64,000 nucleotides of DNA from assembly GCF_009707325.1 (NCBI RefSeq), contig NZ_CP046103.1, positions 1,475,810 through 1,539,809 on the forward strand, written 5' to 3'. The DNA comes from Pseudomonas sp. IB20. GTDB lineage: Bacteria; Pseudomonadota; Gammaproteobacteria; Pseudomonadales; Pseudomonadaceae. Of the stretch, positions 1 through 7,493 are shown one piece after another. A program made the position numbers and the translations under genes. The notes beneath the pieces are model-generated. The model was not told the DNA's origin and searched no databases. It was given only the letters and a program-made list of their open reading frames with translations. The first letter of the stretch is position 1. Each line of letters begins with the position of its first letter.

Positions 1-888
1 TTCCACTTGCAACCGGGTGTTCACTTCGAGGAAGTAAAAGCGGCCATCGGCGCTATCAAAGATAAACTCCACGGTGCCGGCGCTGCGGTAATTTACGGCC
101 TTGGCCAGGGTAATGGCGGCCGCGCACAAGGCCTCGGCCATGCCGTCGGGCAGGTTCGGCGCCGGGGTTTCTTCGAGGACTTTCTGGTTGCGCCGCTGCA
201 CGGAACAGTCGCGCACGCCGAGGGCGATCACTTCACCTGCGCCGTCGCCGAACACCTGCACTTCCAGGTGGCGGGCGTGCTGGATGTACTTCTCGATGAA
301 GACACCGGCGTCGCTGAAATTGTTCTGCCCCAGGCGTTTGACCGCCTCGAACGAGTCGCCCAACTCGGCCGCGCTGCGGCACACGCGCATGCCGATGCCG
401 CCACCGCCGGCGGTGCTTTTGAGCATTATCGGGTAGCCCACCGTGTCGGCCGCCAGCAGGGCCGCGTCGAGGCTGTCGAGCAGTTCGGTGCCTTCCAGCA
501 AGGGGATCTGATGTTGCTTGGCCAGAGTGCGCGCGGTGTGCTTAAGGCCGAATACGCGCAACTGTTCAGGCGTCGGCCCAACGAAGGCAATACCGGCGCT
601 TTCGCAGGCTTGCGCGAAGGCGGCGTTTTCCGAAAGGAAGCCGTAGCCGGGGTGGATGGCCTTGGCGCCACAGGCCTTGGCGGTGGCGAGGATTTTTTCC
701 ACCGCCAGATAGGTGCCGGCCGCCGCGCCTTCACCGAGGCTGTAGGCCTCGTCGGCTTGCTGGATATGCAGGCTGGCTGCGTCAGCTTCGGCGTACACGG
801 CGACGCCTTTGACCTGCAGCTCGCGCAAGGTGCGCAGGATGCGACAGGCGATGGCGCCACGGTTGGCGATCAACAGTTTTTCGAACAT
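1..888 (-). CDS. Guanidine carboxylase ('urea carboxylase'), N-terminal part, cut by window edge
   Basis: The visible 296 codons are the biotin-carboxylase half of a large biotin enzyme: the N-terminal IANRGAIACRILRTL motif, then an ATP-grasp glycine loop KSTAGGGGIGM near residues 200-210. Full members have about 1,200 residues and also carry allophanate-hydrolase-like and biotinyl domains; these lie outside the window. Enzymes annotated as urea carboxylase that sit beside the two DUF1989 proteins and a ykkC riboswitch carboxylate guanidine, using ATP and bicarbonate. The context here fits that exactly, so I infer guanidine as substrate. The start ATG at 888 gives the standard MFEKLLIANRG N-terminus. 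The gene is last in the visible operon and is separated from the deiminase genes by 259 bp holding a REP pair. Confidence 0.88.
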   Translation of the reverse strand, partial: MFEKLLIANRGAIACRILRTLRELQVKGVAVYAEADAASLHIQQADEAYSLGEGAAAGTYLAVEKILATAKACGAKAIHPGYGFLSENAAFAQACESAGIAFVGPTPEQLRVFGLKHTARTLAKQHQIPLLEGTELLDSLDAALLAADTVGYPIMLKSTAGGGGIGMRVCRSAAELGDSFEAVKRLGQNNFSDAGVFIEKYIQHARHLEVQVFGDGAGEVIALGVRDCSVQRRNQKVLEETPAPNLPDGMAEALCAAAITLAKAVNYRSAGTVEFIFDSADGRFYFLEVNTRLQVE

Positions 889-974
889 GGCAAAACCCTG
901 CGGGCCGTCCCGCATGTGGGGGTACGCGCCAGGGTCGTCCATGGCGCAAATCTTTGGAGTTGATGGTGATCAAC

Positions 975-1065
975 TGTGGGGGCCGGGCTTGCCCGCGATG
1001 GCGGTGGGTCTGTCACCTTATTTATTGGCTGATTAACCGCCATCGCAGGCAAGCCAGCGCCCACA
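975..1065. repeat. REP pair (inverted palindromic elements)
   Basis: Two REP-type units face each other: TGTGGGGGCCGGGCTTGCC starting at 975, and the near-inverse ending GCAAGCCAGCGCCCACA at 1065. Together they can fold into one long hairpin. They fill most of the 259-bp gap between the carboxylase and deiminase genes. As an inference, the hairpin may dampen read-through or stabilise the upstream mRNA in this operon. Confidence 0.8.
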
Positions 1066-1147
1066 GGGAACCCTCATTGTTTTTGCATGCACTGCCCCGC
1101 TCGGGCCTGGCACAGGGCGAACAACCATTTACGCAACCGCTTCATTT

Positions 1148-1777
1148 TCAGTTCCATACCAGTAACTCCGCAGGGGTCGGGTTGTAGGCGTTGCAGGGGT
1201 TGTTCAATTGCGGGCAGTTGGAAATCAGCACGATCACGTCCATCTCCGCGCGTAAATCGACGTACTTGCCGGGCGCGGAAATACCGTCTTCAAAGGTCAG
1301 CCCACCGTCGGCTGTGACCGGCACATTCATGAAGAAATTGATGTTCGGCCCGATGTCGCTTTTACCCAGGCGGCCATCGTGGGCGCAGGCGCGCAGGTAG
1401 TTGTCTCGGCAGCTGTGCATGTAGCGTTTTTCCAGGGCGTAGCGCACGGTGTTGCTCTCTTGCGCGCAGGCGCCGCCGAGGGTGTCGTGGCGCCCGCAGG
1501 TGTCTTCGACGAGGGTCAGCATCGGCTGGCCGAGGTTGGAATACAGCACGCTGCCGGTGCTCAGGTACACGTTGTTTTGCCGACGCAGGGTGCGTTGCAC
1601 GTCGTAGCGTTCCTTGGGGTTTTTGAGGCTGTAGAACAGCGTGTCGACGGCCTGGTTACCCTCAAGGTCAAGGATGCGCAGGGTCTGGCCGGCCTTGACC
1701 TCCATCAGCCACGGCTCGCCGGCGGGAATAGTCGCGCGGTACACCGCCGCATCGGGTTGTTTCAGTGCGATAGACAT
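1148..1777 (-). CDS. cgdB: Carboxyguanidine deiminase subunit (DUF1989, 'urea carboxylase-associated protein 2')
   Basis: This 209-residue protein of the DUF1989 family begins MSIALKQPDAAVYRATIPAGE and contains a conserved DTCGRHDTLGGACAQESN stretch (about residues 113-130) and NINFFMNVPV near residue 165. With its neighbour it forms the heteromeric enzyme that deiminates carboxyguanidine to allophanate and ammonia in guanidine assimilation; older databases call it a urea-carboxylase-associated protein. It lies 9 bp downstream of the larger paralogue and is clearly co-transcribed. Assigning the letter B rests only on gene order and size. There is no signal peptide, so it should be cytoplasmic. 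Confidence 0.82.
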   Translation of the reverse strand: MSIALKQPDAAVYRATIPAGEPWLMEVKAGQTLRILDLEGNQAVDTLFYSLKNPKERYDVQRTLRRQNNVYLSTGSVLYSNLGQPMLTLVEDTCGRHDTLGGACAQESNTVRYALEKRYMHSCRDNYLRACAHDGRLGKSDIGPNINFFMNVPVTADGGLTFEDGISAPGKYVDLRAEMDVIVLISNCPQLNNPCNAYNPTPAELLVWN

Positions 1778-1786
1778 GGCAGCTCC

Positions 1787-2512
1787 TCAAGCGAACAGGC
1801 GGTCAGTGTTGATAAAGCCGCGCGTGTTTTCCGGGCGCGACGTGCGGCAGTGTTCGGCGACGCTGGGGGCCGCGTTCATCCAGCTCAGCTTCAGCGGTTG
1901 CGGTGCGTAATCGGGGTTGGGGTCCATCGGGTGTTGCAGGGCGGTGAGCACCACCAGCGTGTCCATCGGTGCGTAGAGCTCGATGTAGTCGCCAGCCTTG
2001 GAATTGCCCGGCACAAAGTGCAAACCGCCGTCGCCGTCCACGCTGACGCGGCTGAACAGGTTGAGGGTCATCAACAGGTCGCAAAGCCCCAGGCCCCACT
2101 TGCCCAATTCCACCAGCAGGTTGTCGGTGCCGTTGCGGTAGAAGCCGTTGCGCAGTTCCTGATAGCGGCCCTTGCCATATTTTTCGGCCACCTCGGCGGC
2201 GCATAACACCCCGCCAATGCTGTCACTCCAGCCGCAGGTGTCGGCGGTGATGGCGGCCAGCACGCGGCCCATGTCCGAGTACAGGCAGTGGCCGCGGGTG
2301 AGCTTGGCGGTGTGTTGGCATTTGAGGCTGTCGGGCAGGTTCAGGCGTTCGGTTTTTTCATTGGCGTTGAGCAGCGTCAGGCTGACGTTGGCGCCGCCAC
2401 GAATGTCGGTGAGGCGCAGCAGTTGGCCGCGCTTGAGCACGAAGGAACGGTGGCCGCCGCCGGGTAGCATTTCTTCGGCGAACGGCGCAAACAGTTGAGT
2501 GGAATCGGTCAT
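1787..2512 (-). CDS. cgdA: Carboxyguanidine deiminase subunit (DUF1989, 'urea carboxylase-associated protein 1')
   Basis: This 241-residue DUF1989 protein starts MTDSTQLFAPFAEEMLPGGG, with the family signature ADTCGWSDSIGGVLCAA near residues 89-105 and NLFSRVSVDGDGGLHF near residue 156. The start at 2512 overlaps the stop of the ATPase gene by 4 bp (ATGA), implying translational coupling. A longer in-frame extension to 2716 was rejected because it runs inside the ATPase coding sequence. The expected role is to act with the 209-residue partner on carboxyguanidine, releasing ammonia and allophanate. The A/B naming is by order only. Confidence 0.83.
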   Translation of the reverse strand: MTDSTQLFAPFAEEMLPGGGHRSFVLKRGQLLRLTDIRGGANVSLTLLNANEKTERLNLPDSLKCQHTAKLTRGHCLYSDMGRVLAAITADTCGWSDSIGGVLCAAEVAEKYGKGRYQELRNGFYRNGTDNLLVELGKWGLGLCDLLMTLNLFSRVSVDGDGGLHFVPGNSKAGDYIELYAPMDTLVVLTALQHPMDPNPDYAPQPLKLSWMNAAPSVAEHCRTSRPENTRGFINTDRLFA

Positions 2513-3273
2513 TGGGCTGAGGCTCCAAGTTCGGCGGCGAGCGCTTTGCGGCGCGCGCTGTTCAAAGGGATGTCGTAGGTAATGCGGGCGCCATAGGCAC
2601 CGGGGGCGTGGGGGTCGACGCGGACCTTGTCGAACACCAGCAAGCGCGTGCCGAGGCTGAAGCCTTCGCTCAGGTCGTGGGTGACCATGAACACCGTCAG
2701 CCGGGTTTCGCGCCACAGCGCCAGCAACAGCTGGTGCATGTCCTTGCGAATGCCCGGGTCGAGGGCGCCGAAGGGTTCGTCCAGCAGCAGCACGCGGGGC
2801 TTCATGATCAGGGCTTGGGCGATGGCCAGGCGTTGCTGCATGCCGCCGGAGAGCTGCGCCGGGTACTTGTCCAAGGCGTGGCCGAGGCCGACTTTTTGCA
2901 GCAGTGCGGCCGCCTGTTCCCTGGCGTGTCTTTTGGCTTTGCCGAACAGCCGGCCCAGCAGCGGTGAATGAGGCAGTTCAAGGCCTAGGGCGACGTTGTC
3001 CAGTACCGTCAGATGCGGGAACACCGAGTAGCGTTGGAACACCACGCCACGGCTGGCATCCGGCTCGGCGGCGAGGGCTTGGCCGTCCAGCAGGATCTGG
3101 CCTTTGCTCGCAGTTTCCTGGCCCAACAGCAGGCGCAGAAAGGTGGATTTGCCGCACCCAGAGGTGCCGACCAGCGTGCAAAACTCACCCTCCTCGACGT
3201 GCAGGTTGAGGCCCTCCAGCACCACTTGGTCGCCGTAGCGCTGCCACACATTGTTGACGCTGATAAAACTCAT
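2509..3273 (-). CDS. ABC transporter ATPase, NitT/TauT type (guanidine uptake)
   Basis: A 254-residue nucleotide-binding subunit. It has Walker A GTSGCGKST (about residue 37), signature LSGGMQQRLAIAQAL, Walker B VLLLDEPFGALD and the switch histidine in VTHDLSEG. It is closest in style to nitrate/sulfonate/taurine ATPases. The start at 3273 overlaps the permease stop by 4 bp. Because its operon carries a guanidine-I riboswitch and guanidine-degrading enzymes, guanidine or a close derivative is the likely cargo. That substrate is inferred, not visible in the protein itself. Confidence 0.87.
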   Translation of the reverse strand: MSFISVNNVWQRYGDQVVLEGLNLHVEEGEFCTLVGTSGCGKSTFLRLLLGQETASKGQILLDGQALAAEPDASRGVVFQRYSVFPHLTVLDNVALGLELPHSPLLGRLFGKAKRHAREQAAALLQKVGLGHALDKYPAQLSGGMQQRLAIAQALIMKPRVLLLDEPFGALDPGIRKDMHQLLLALWRETRLTVFMVTHDLSEGFSLGTRLLVFDKVRVDPHAPGAYGARITYDIPLNSARRKALAAELGASAQ

Positions 3274-4085
3274 GCCCGCGCTCCTTCGTACCAGGGGAAC
3301 GCACGGCGGGTGAGGGTTTTCAGGCCCCAGTCCATCAGCCAGGCGAGCAGGGTGATCCACACCACGTAAGGCAAGATCACGTCCATCGCCAGGTAGCGGC
3401 GTACCAGGAAAATCCGGTAGCCCAGGCCGTCGGTGGAGGCGATGGCTTCGGCGGCGATCAGGAATAACCACGCCGAGCCGAGCATCAGCCGCAGCGAAAT
3501 CAGCAGGCGCGGCAGCAGTTGCGGCAACACCACGCGCAGCATCAGGGTCCAGGTGGAGGCGCCGAGGGTTTGCGCTTTTACCAGCAGCTCGATGGGGATT
3601 TCCCGTGCGCGCTGCTCAAGGTCGCGCGCCAGGGCTGGGGTGATGCCGATAACGATCAGCATCACTTTGGACAATTCCCCCAGCCCGAACACGATGAACA
3701 GAATTGGCAGGATCGCCAGCGGCGGCACCATCGACAGCACCGTGAGCAACGGCGACAACGGCGCGCCAAACAGCGGCAGCGTACCGGCGGCAATCCCCAG
3801 GCACAGGCCGGCGAGGGCGCTTATTCCTAAGCCGATGGCGAGGCGGCGCAGGCTCGACGCGCTGTCTTGCCACAGCACGTACTCACCGGTACGCGTGTCG
3901 GCGCTGAACGCCAGGCGTTTTACCGCGTCGCCCATTTGCACGGCGCTGGGCAGCAGCTTGTCGTTGGGGTTGTCTGCCAGGCGCTCGGCCGAGCCCACGA
4001 AGTAGGCGAACAGCAGCAGGGCGAACGGCAGGATCACCAACAGCAGGCGACTGGAGCGTTCCGGGTGACGGTTGATCAGGCGCAT
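3270..4085 (-). CDS. ABC transporter permease, NitT/TauT type (guanidine uptake)
   Basis: A 271-residue inner-membrane subunit with about six hydrophobic segments, starting after a short basic N-terminus (MRLINRHPERSSRLLLVILP). The BPD-type coupling loop region reads LVKAQTLGASTWTLMLRVVLP, where the EAA-like motif contacts the ATPase. The gene lies 12 bp after the binding-protein gene and overlaps the ATPase start by 4 bp. It probably forms a homodimeric channel together with the ATPase. Confidence 0.86.
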   Translation of the reverse strand: MRLINRHPERSSRLLLVILPFALLLFAYFVGSAERLADNPNDKLLPSAVQMGDAVKRLAFSADTRTGEYVLWQDSASSLRRLAIGLGISALAGLCLGIAAGTLPLFGAPLSPLLTVLSMVPPLAILPILFIVFGLGELSKVMLIVIGITPALARDLEQRAREIPIELLVKAQTLGASTWTLMLRVVLPQLLPRLLISLRLMLGSAWLFLIAAEAIASTDGLGYRIFLVRRYLAMDVILPYVVWITLLAWLMDWGLKTLTRRAFPWYEGARA

Positions 4086-4097
4086 GGCCGGGTCCTC

Positions 4098-5165
4098 TTA
4101 CAGCGTGCCGTCGGCGGCCATCTGCACATAGCGGGGGTCGAAATGCAGCTTGAGGTTGGCGGTGTCGCCGCTGGTCACGCCATTGGCGAAGCTCATGCCC
4201 ACGGCGCTGGTGTCCTTGGCGCCCTCACCGAGCAAGCCGTGCTGGAAGGAGAATTCGGCAACTTTGCGCATGGTGGCGGGCAACTGCGCACTGGTGGCGA
4301 AGGCGAGGGCTTCCTTGGGCGTGGCGAACAGCTTGGTGGTGTCCAGTTGCGCCTGGAAACCCTTGAGGTCGGTGCCCGACGCTTTGGCCATATGCTCCAA
4401 GGCTTCGGTGCTGGCGGCGTTTTTGGCGTTCATCAGCGCGACCACTTCAAACCAGGCACCGGTGAGCGCTTTGCCCAGGGCGGGGTTGTCTTTGAGGGTT
4501 TGGGTGTTGACCACCATCATGTCCATGATTTCGCCGGGCACTTTGCTGGAGTCGAAGACTTGCGTGACACCGGGCTTGGCCTTGATCTCGCAGAGCATCG
4601 GGTTCCAAGTCGTGACGGCTTGCACTTGATTGGTGTTGAAGGCAGCGGCGATGTCGGCGTCGGAGGTGTTGACCACTTTCAGGTCTTTTTCGGTGAGGTC
4701 AGCCGATTCCAGTGCCCGCGCCAGCAGGTAGTGGGACACCGAGAGTTCCACCAGGTTGACGTTCATGCCCTTGAGGTCGGCCACGGTCTTGCCGGTGCCT
4801 TTGATCACCACGCCATCGTTGCCGTTGGAGAAGTCGCTGACCACCAGCGCGGTGCTGTCCACGCCACCGGCGGCGGGGATGGTCAGGGCGTCCATGTTGG
4901 TCATGGTGCAGCCATCGAACTGGCCAGCGGTGTACTGGTTGATGGATTCGACATAGTCATTGAGCTGCACCATGTCGATCTTGATGCCGTACTTCTTGGC
5001 CCACTTGTCGAGGATGCCCTGGCTGCCGGCGTACTCCCACGGCATCCAACCGGCGTAAATGGTCCAGCACACACTGAAGTGGTCTTTGCTGGCGGCTTGG
5101 GTCTGGAAGCTCAACACGGCGGCGAAAGCGGCGGCGAGCAGGGCGGGTAAACGGGGTGTTGGCAT
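4098..5165 (-). CDS. Periplasmic substrate-binding protein, NitT/TauT type (guanidine uptake)
   Basis: A 355-residue secreted protein. A typical signal peptide (MPTPRLPALLAAAFAAVLSF, cleavage near FQTQAASKD) is followed by an NMT1/SsuA-like binding fold, with the motif TAGQFDGCTMTNMDALTIP. The ATG at 5165 follows GGAG at good spacing; longer in-frame starts would run through the riboswitch. It is the first gene of the operon, directly downstream of the guanidine-I aptamer, so its translation or transcription is the direct target of the switch. Confidence 0.87.
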   Translation of the reverse strand: MPTPRLPALLAAAFAAVLSFQTQAASKDHFSVCWTIYAGWMPWEYAGSQGILDKWAKKYGIKIDMVQLNDYVESINQYTAGQFDGCTMTNMDALTIPAAGGVDSTALVVSDFSNGNDGVVIKGTGKTVADLKGMNVNLVELSVSHYLLARALESADLTEKDLKVVNTSDADIAAAFNTNQVQAVTTWNPMLCEIKAKPGVTQVFDSSKVPGEIMDMMVVNTQTLKDNPALGKALTGAWFEVVALMNAKNAASTEALEHMAKASGTDLKGFQAQLDTTKLFATPKEALAFATSAQLPATMRKVAEFSFQHGLLGEGAKDTSAVGMSFANGVTSGDTANLKLHFDPRYVQMAADGTL

Positions 5166-5221
5166 GGGGTTTCTCCAGTTGATCATGGGCGGGCAGGGAG
5201 CAACGCGGCACCGTGAACGGT

Positions 5222-5322
5222 GGCTTGTCTCCCGGGCTTTTATCCCGCCGTGTAACCTCAACTGGAGGTCGCCAACTCTCGGACCAGCCACTCGCGTCAA
5301 GCGAGCCGGAACCCTAGTCAGC
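5222..5322 (-). promoter_or_regulatory. Guanidine-I (ykkC) riboswitch aptamer
   Basis: Read on the minus strand, the leader contains the conserved blocks of the ykkC aptamer in the right order: CTAGGGTTCCG (5317-5307), TGGTCCGAGAG (5286-5276), ACACGGCGGGATAAAAGCC (5253-5235) and CCCGGGAGAC (5236-5227). The binding-protein ATG is 56 nt downstream. The only hairpin seen between them is CACCG/CGGTG (5209-5222), without a U-run, so control is probably translational or by aptamer refolding rather than a classic terminator. The class binds guanidinium and turns expression on, which fits the downstream genes. Confidence 0.93.
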
Positions 5323-5374
5323 CATTGCAAATTGTGGTGCCGCGAACCTGTGATGAAGCCTGCACGGGTTAGCC

Positions 5375-5393
5375 AAAGCGAGAGTCGTGCCAA
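5375..5393 (-). promoter_or_regulatory. Sigma-54 promoter of the guanidine operon
   Basis: On the minus strand the sequence TTGGCACGACTCTCGCTTT matches the RpoN consensus TGGCACG-N4-TTGCW with one mismatch, and has the invariant GG-N10-GC spacing. The predicted start of transcription is near 5366, about 45 nt before the riboswitch. Sigma-54 control suits a nitrogen-scavenging operon (NtrC-type activation). No competing sigma-70 boxes were obvious. Confidence 0.75.
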
Positions 5394-5424
5394 GTAGGCC
5401 GCGAGCCTTTAGACCGAAGGTTTG

Positions 5425-5622
5425 CGCGAGGAGGGTGAGGGGCAGGGGGCTTGGGCTGCGTTGTGCTGGTGCGCTGGCGCACTGCAATGAAGCGCTCGCT
5501 TCGTCTGAAACAGATGTTTCAAGTCGCGAGGAGGGTGAGGGGCAGGGGGCTTGGGCTGCGTTGTGCTGGTGCGCTGGCGCACTGCAATGAAGCGCTCGCT
5601 TCGTCTGAAACAGATGTTTCAA
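5425..5622. repeat. Perfect 98-bp tandem direct repeat with three palindromes per unit
   Basis: Positions 5425-5522 and 5525-5622 are identical over 98 bp, separated by GT (period 100). Each unit carries three perfect inverted repeats: GTGCGC-TG-GCGCAC, GAAGCG-CT-CGCTTC and TGAAACA-GA-TGTTTCA. The units lie about 60-255 bp upstream of the predicted sigma-54 transcription start, where enhancer-binding proteins usually sit, and also upstream of the plus-strand lipoprotein gene. They may be duplicated activator sites; the binding protein is not identifiable from sequence. Confidence 0.85.
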
Positions 5623-5741
5623 CCTGTGTCCGAAACGCACCAGATTCGGTTTTTGATGTCAGATATTTCGTCATTCAATGAAAGACGAATGCCGCCCTTC
5701 AGCGTCGCTGAAGGTGCTCTCAAGCGGTCCAGGAGGCCGCC

Positions 5742-6101
5742 ATGTATCGACGACTGCTTCTTAGCGCTTTATTCGGCCTGACCCTGTCTGCGTGTGTGCC
5801 CTATTACGATGGCGGGGGTACTTACTATCGCTCTGAGGTCTACACCACTCCGGCCCCGGCCTATTACTACGGCGGCGGCCCCAGTTACCTCTATGGGCGT
5901 GGCTACTACGCGCCGCCACCGCGTTACTACCCGGCGCCGCGTTATTACCGGCCAGCGCCGGGCTATTACCCAAGGTCTAATTACCGGCCGTACCCGAACC
6001 AAGGCTGGGGCGGCAACCGTTGGGGCAATGGCGGTGGGCACAACCAAGGCGGCAACCGTGGCGGCGGGCATGGTGGCGGCCACGGTGGTGGTCACCGTTA
6101 G
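5742..6101 (+). CDS. Small Tyr/Pro- and Gly/His-rich lipoprotein, unknown function
   Basis: A 119-residue protein with a lipoprotein signal peptide (lipobox LSAC, Cys18). The middle is rich in Tyr, Pro and Arg (PPPRYYPAPRYYRPAPGYYP), and the tail is Gly/His-rich with GGGHGGGHGGGHR, which could bind metal ions. It has no recognised catalytic domain. The last 47 codons lie in the first copy of a 148-bp tandem duplication; the second copy lies downstream of the stop. It starts at ATG 5742 after an AGGAGGCC ribosome site. Length and composition resemble the many low-complexity surface lipoproteins of Pseudomonas. Confidence 0.75.
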   Translation: MYRRLLLSALFGLTLSACVPYYDGGGTYYRSEVYTTPAPAYYYGGGPSYLYGRGYYAPPPRYYPAPRYYRPAPGYYPRSNYRPYPNQGWGGNRWGNGGGHNQGGNRGGGHGGGHGGGHR

Positions 6102-6257
6102 ACGTCGGAGCTATTACCCAAGGTCTAATTACCGGCCGTACCCGAACCAAGGCTGGGGCGGCAACCGTTGGGGCAATGGCGGTGGGCACAACCAAGGCGG
6201 CAACCGTGGCGGCGGGCATGGTGGCGGCCACGGTGGTGGTCACCGTTAGACGTCGGA
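5962..6257. repeat. Perfect 148-bp tandem duplication at the lipoprotein 3' end
   Basis: Positions 5962-6109 and 6110-6257 are identical and abut exactly. The unit covers the last 47 codons and stop of the lipoprotein gene and the last few bases of the convergent hydrolase gene (TAA at 6248-6246). Before duplication the two genes' stop codons overlapped. The second copy is therefore an untranslated spacer with an orphan lipoprotein tail. Confidence 0.92.
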
Positions 6258-7358
6258 CAAGTCCGCCAATGGGTGCCGACCTTCCCAGGCCTTGTGGAAA
6301 TGCGCTTGCACCACGGCCTCGGGAATGGTGTTGATATCCGGCCAGTGCCAATGGGGCGTCTGGTCCTTGTCAATCAACCGCGCGCGCACGCCTTCGGCGA
6401 ACTCCGGGTGACGGCAGCAGTTCAGGCTCAGGGTGTATTCCATCTGGAACACTTGGGCCAGGGACAGGTGCCGGGCGCGTTGAATCTGCTCCCAGACCAG
6501 ATGCGCCGTCAGCGGGCAGCCTTCGCTGAGGGTCTTGCCGGCGCGGCTGAACAGCGGGTCGGCGTGGTCGCGCAATGGGCTCAGCGCGCGCCAGGCACAG
6601 CGCACATCACCGACGTCCAACCATTCGTCGATCTGTGCACGGCGGGGCAGCCATTGCGCCTCGGGTTGCTGGCTGACCGCTTCCTGGGCCAGGGCCTTGA
6701 GCAGGCTGTTGAGTTGCATCGCGGTTTGTTCCTGCCAATTCAGTTGCAGCAGACCTTCGATTAATTCTTCTTGCTGGTCATCGCGCAGGAAACGGTCGGC
6801 CAGGCCCAGGTCCAGGGCGTCGCGACCATTGATGTGCGCGCCGGTGAGGCCAAGGAACACGCCGAGCTTGCCGGGCAGGCGCGACAGGAACCAACTGGCG
6901 CCCACATCCGGGTACAGGCCGATGCTGATCTCGGGCATCGCCAGACGGCTGCTCGGTGTCACGATGCGCACCGCCGCGCTTTGCAGCAGGCCCATACCGC
7001 CGCCCAACACGTAGCCGTGGCCCCAGCAGATCAGCGGCTTGGGGTAGGTGTGCAGGCGATAGTCGAGGCGGTATTCCGCCGCGAAAAACTCTGCGGCCAG
7101 GGTTGGCACAGCGCCGGGCTGTTCACGGCAGGCCTGGGCCAGGCTGCGCACTTCGCCGCCGGCGCAAAAGGCTTTGGGGCCATTGCCGCGTAGCAGCACA
7201 CAGGCGATGTTCGGGTCTTGGGCCCAGGCATCCAGGCGATCGCCCAGGGCCAGGATCATCGGCAAGGAGAGCGCGTTGAGAGACTTTTCAGCGTCCAGGC
7301 TGGCGATGCCGATGCGGGCACCGTCGCTGCCGGTCAGCTCTTCGAAGTGCAGGTTCAT
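6246..7358 (-). CDS. Enoyl-CoA hydratase/isomerase family protein, 3-hydroxyisobutyryl-CoA hydrolase-like
   Basis: A 370-residue crotonase-fold protein with the HIBCH subfamily layout. The oxyanion-hole segments read GNGPKAFCAGGEVRSL (about residue 60) and WGHGYVLGGGMGLLQSA (about residue 113), followed by MPEISIGLYPDVGASWFLSRL with the acidic catalytic region, and a C-terminal extension characteristic of hydrolases rather than hydratases. The likely reaction is thioester hydrolysis of 3-hydroxyisobutyryl-CoA in valine catabolism. It stands alone here, with no other valine genes. A perfect palindrome 25 bp upstream of its start may be its operator. Confidence 0.82.
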   Translation of the reverse strand: MNLHFEELTGSDGARIGIASLDAEKSLNALSLPMILALGDRLDAWAQDPNIACVLLRGNGPKAFCAGGEVRSLAQACREQPGAVPTLAAEFFAAEYRLDYRLHTYPKPLICWGHGYVLGGGMGLLQSAAVRIVTPSSRLAMPEISIGLYPDVGASWFLSRLPGKLGVFLGLTGAHINGRDALDLGLADRFLRDDQQEELIEGLLQLNWQEQTAMQLNSLLKALAQEAVSQQPEAQWLPRRAQIDEWLDVGDVRCAWRALSPLRDHADPLFSRAGKTLSEGCPLTAHLVWEQIQRARHLSLAQVFQMEYTLSLNCCRHPEFAEGVRARLIDKDQTPHWHWPDINTIPEAVVQAHFHKAWEGRHPLADLSDV

Positions 7359-7382
7359 CGTGACCTCAATCGAGAAAGTGAA

Positions 7383-7397
7383 CGATCAGTATGATCG
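7383..7397. promoter_or_regulatory. Candidate operator palindrome CGATCA-GTA-TGATCG
   Basis: A perfect 6-3-6 inverted repeat lies 25 bp upstream of the hydrolase start, in the 135-bp region between this gene and ung. Its symmetry and position suit a TetR-type repressor site. No regulator gene is adjacent, so the protein is unknown. Confidence 0.45.
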
Positions 7398-7493
7398 CTT
7401 CAACAGAAAGTGCCGGTTGTGTGTCAGATCAATTGACAAGCGGGGTCGGCTTTCCTAGGGTTCGCCCATTCTTTTTTACACGACGAACACACC

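Noticed and set aside
3867-5150. A 427-codon open frame on the plus strand opposite the guanidine binding-protein gene
   Set aside because: It mirrors the minus-strand gene's codon pattern and has no ribosome site; long antisense frames are expected in this GC-rich DNA. The same applies to long frames at 19098-20330 and 46227-47849.
1-5165. Plain urea carboxylase/urea ABC operon
   Set aside because: The ykkC aptamer and the DUF1989 pair point to guanidine; urea genes of this name are reassigned in that context.
6110-6249. Second copy of the lipoprotein 3' end as an independent gene
   Set aside because: It has no start codon of its own and is an exact copy of the upstream tail; it is a duplication remnant.
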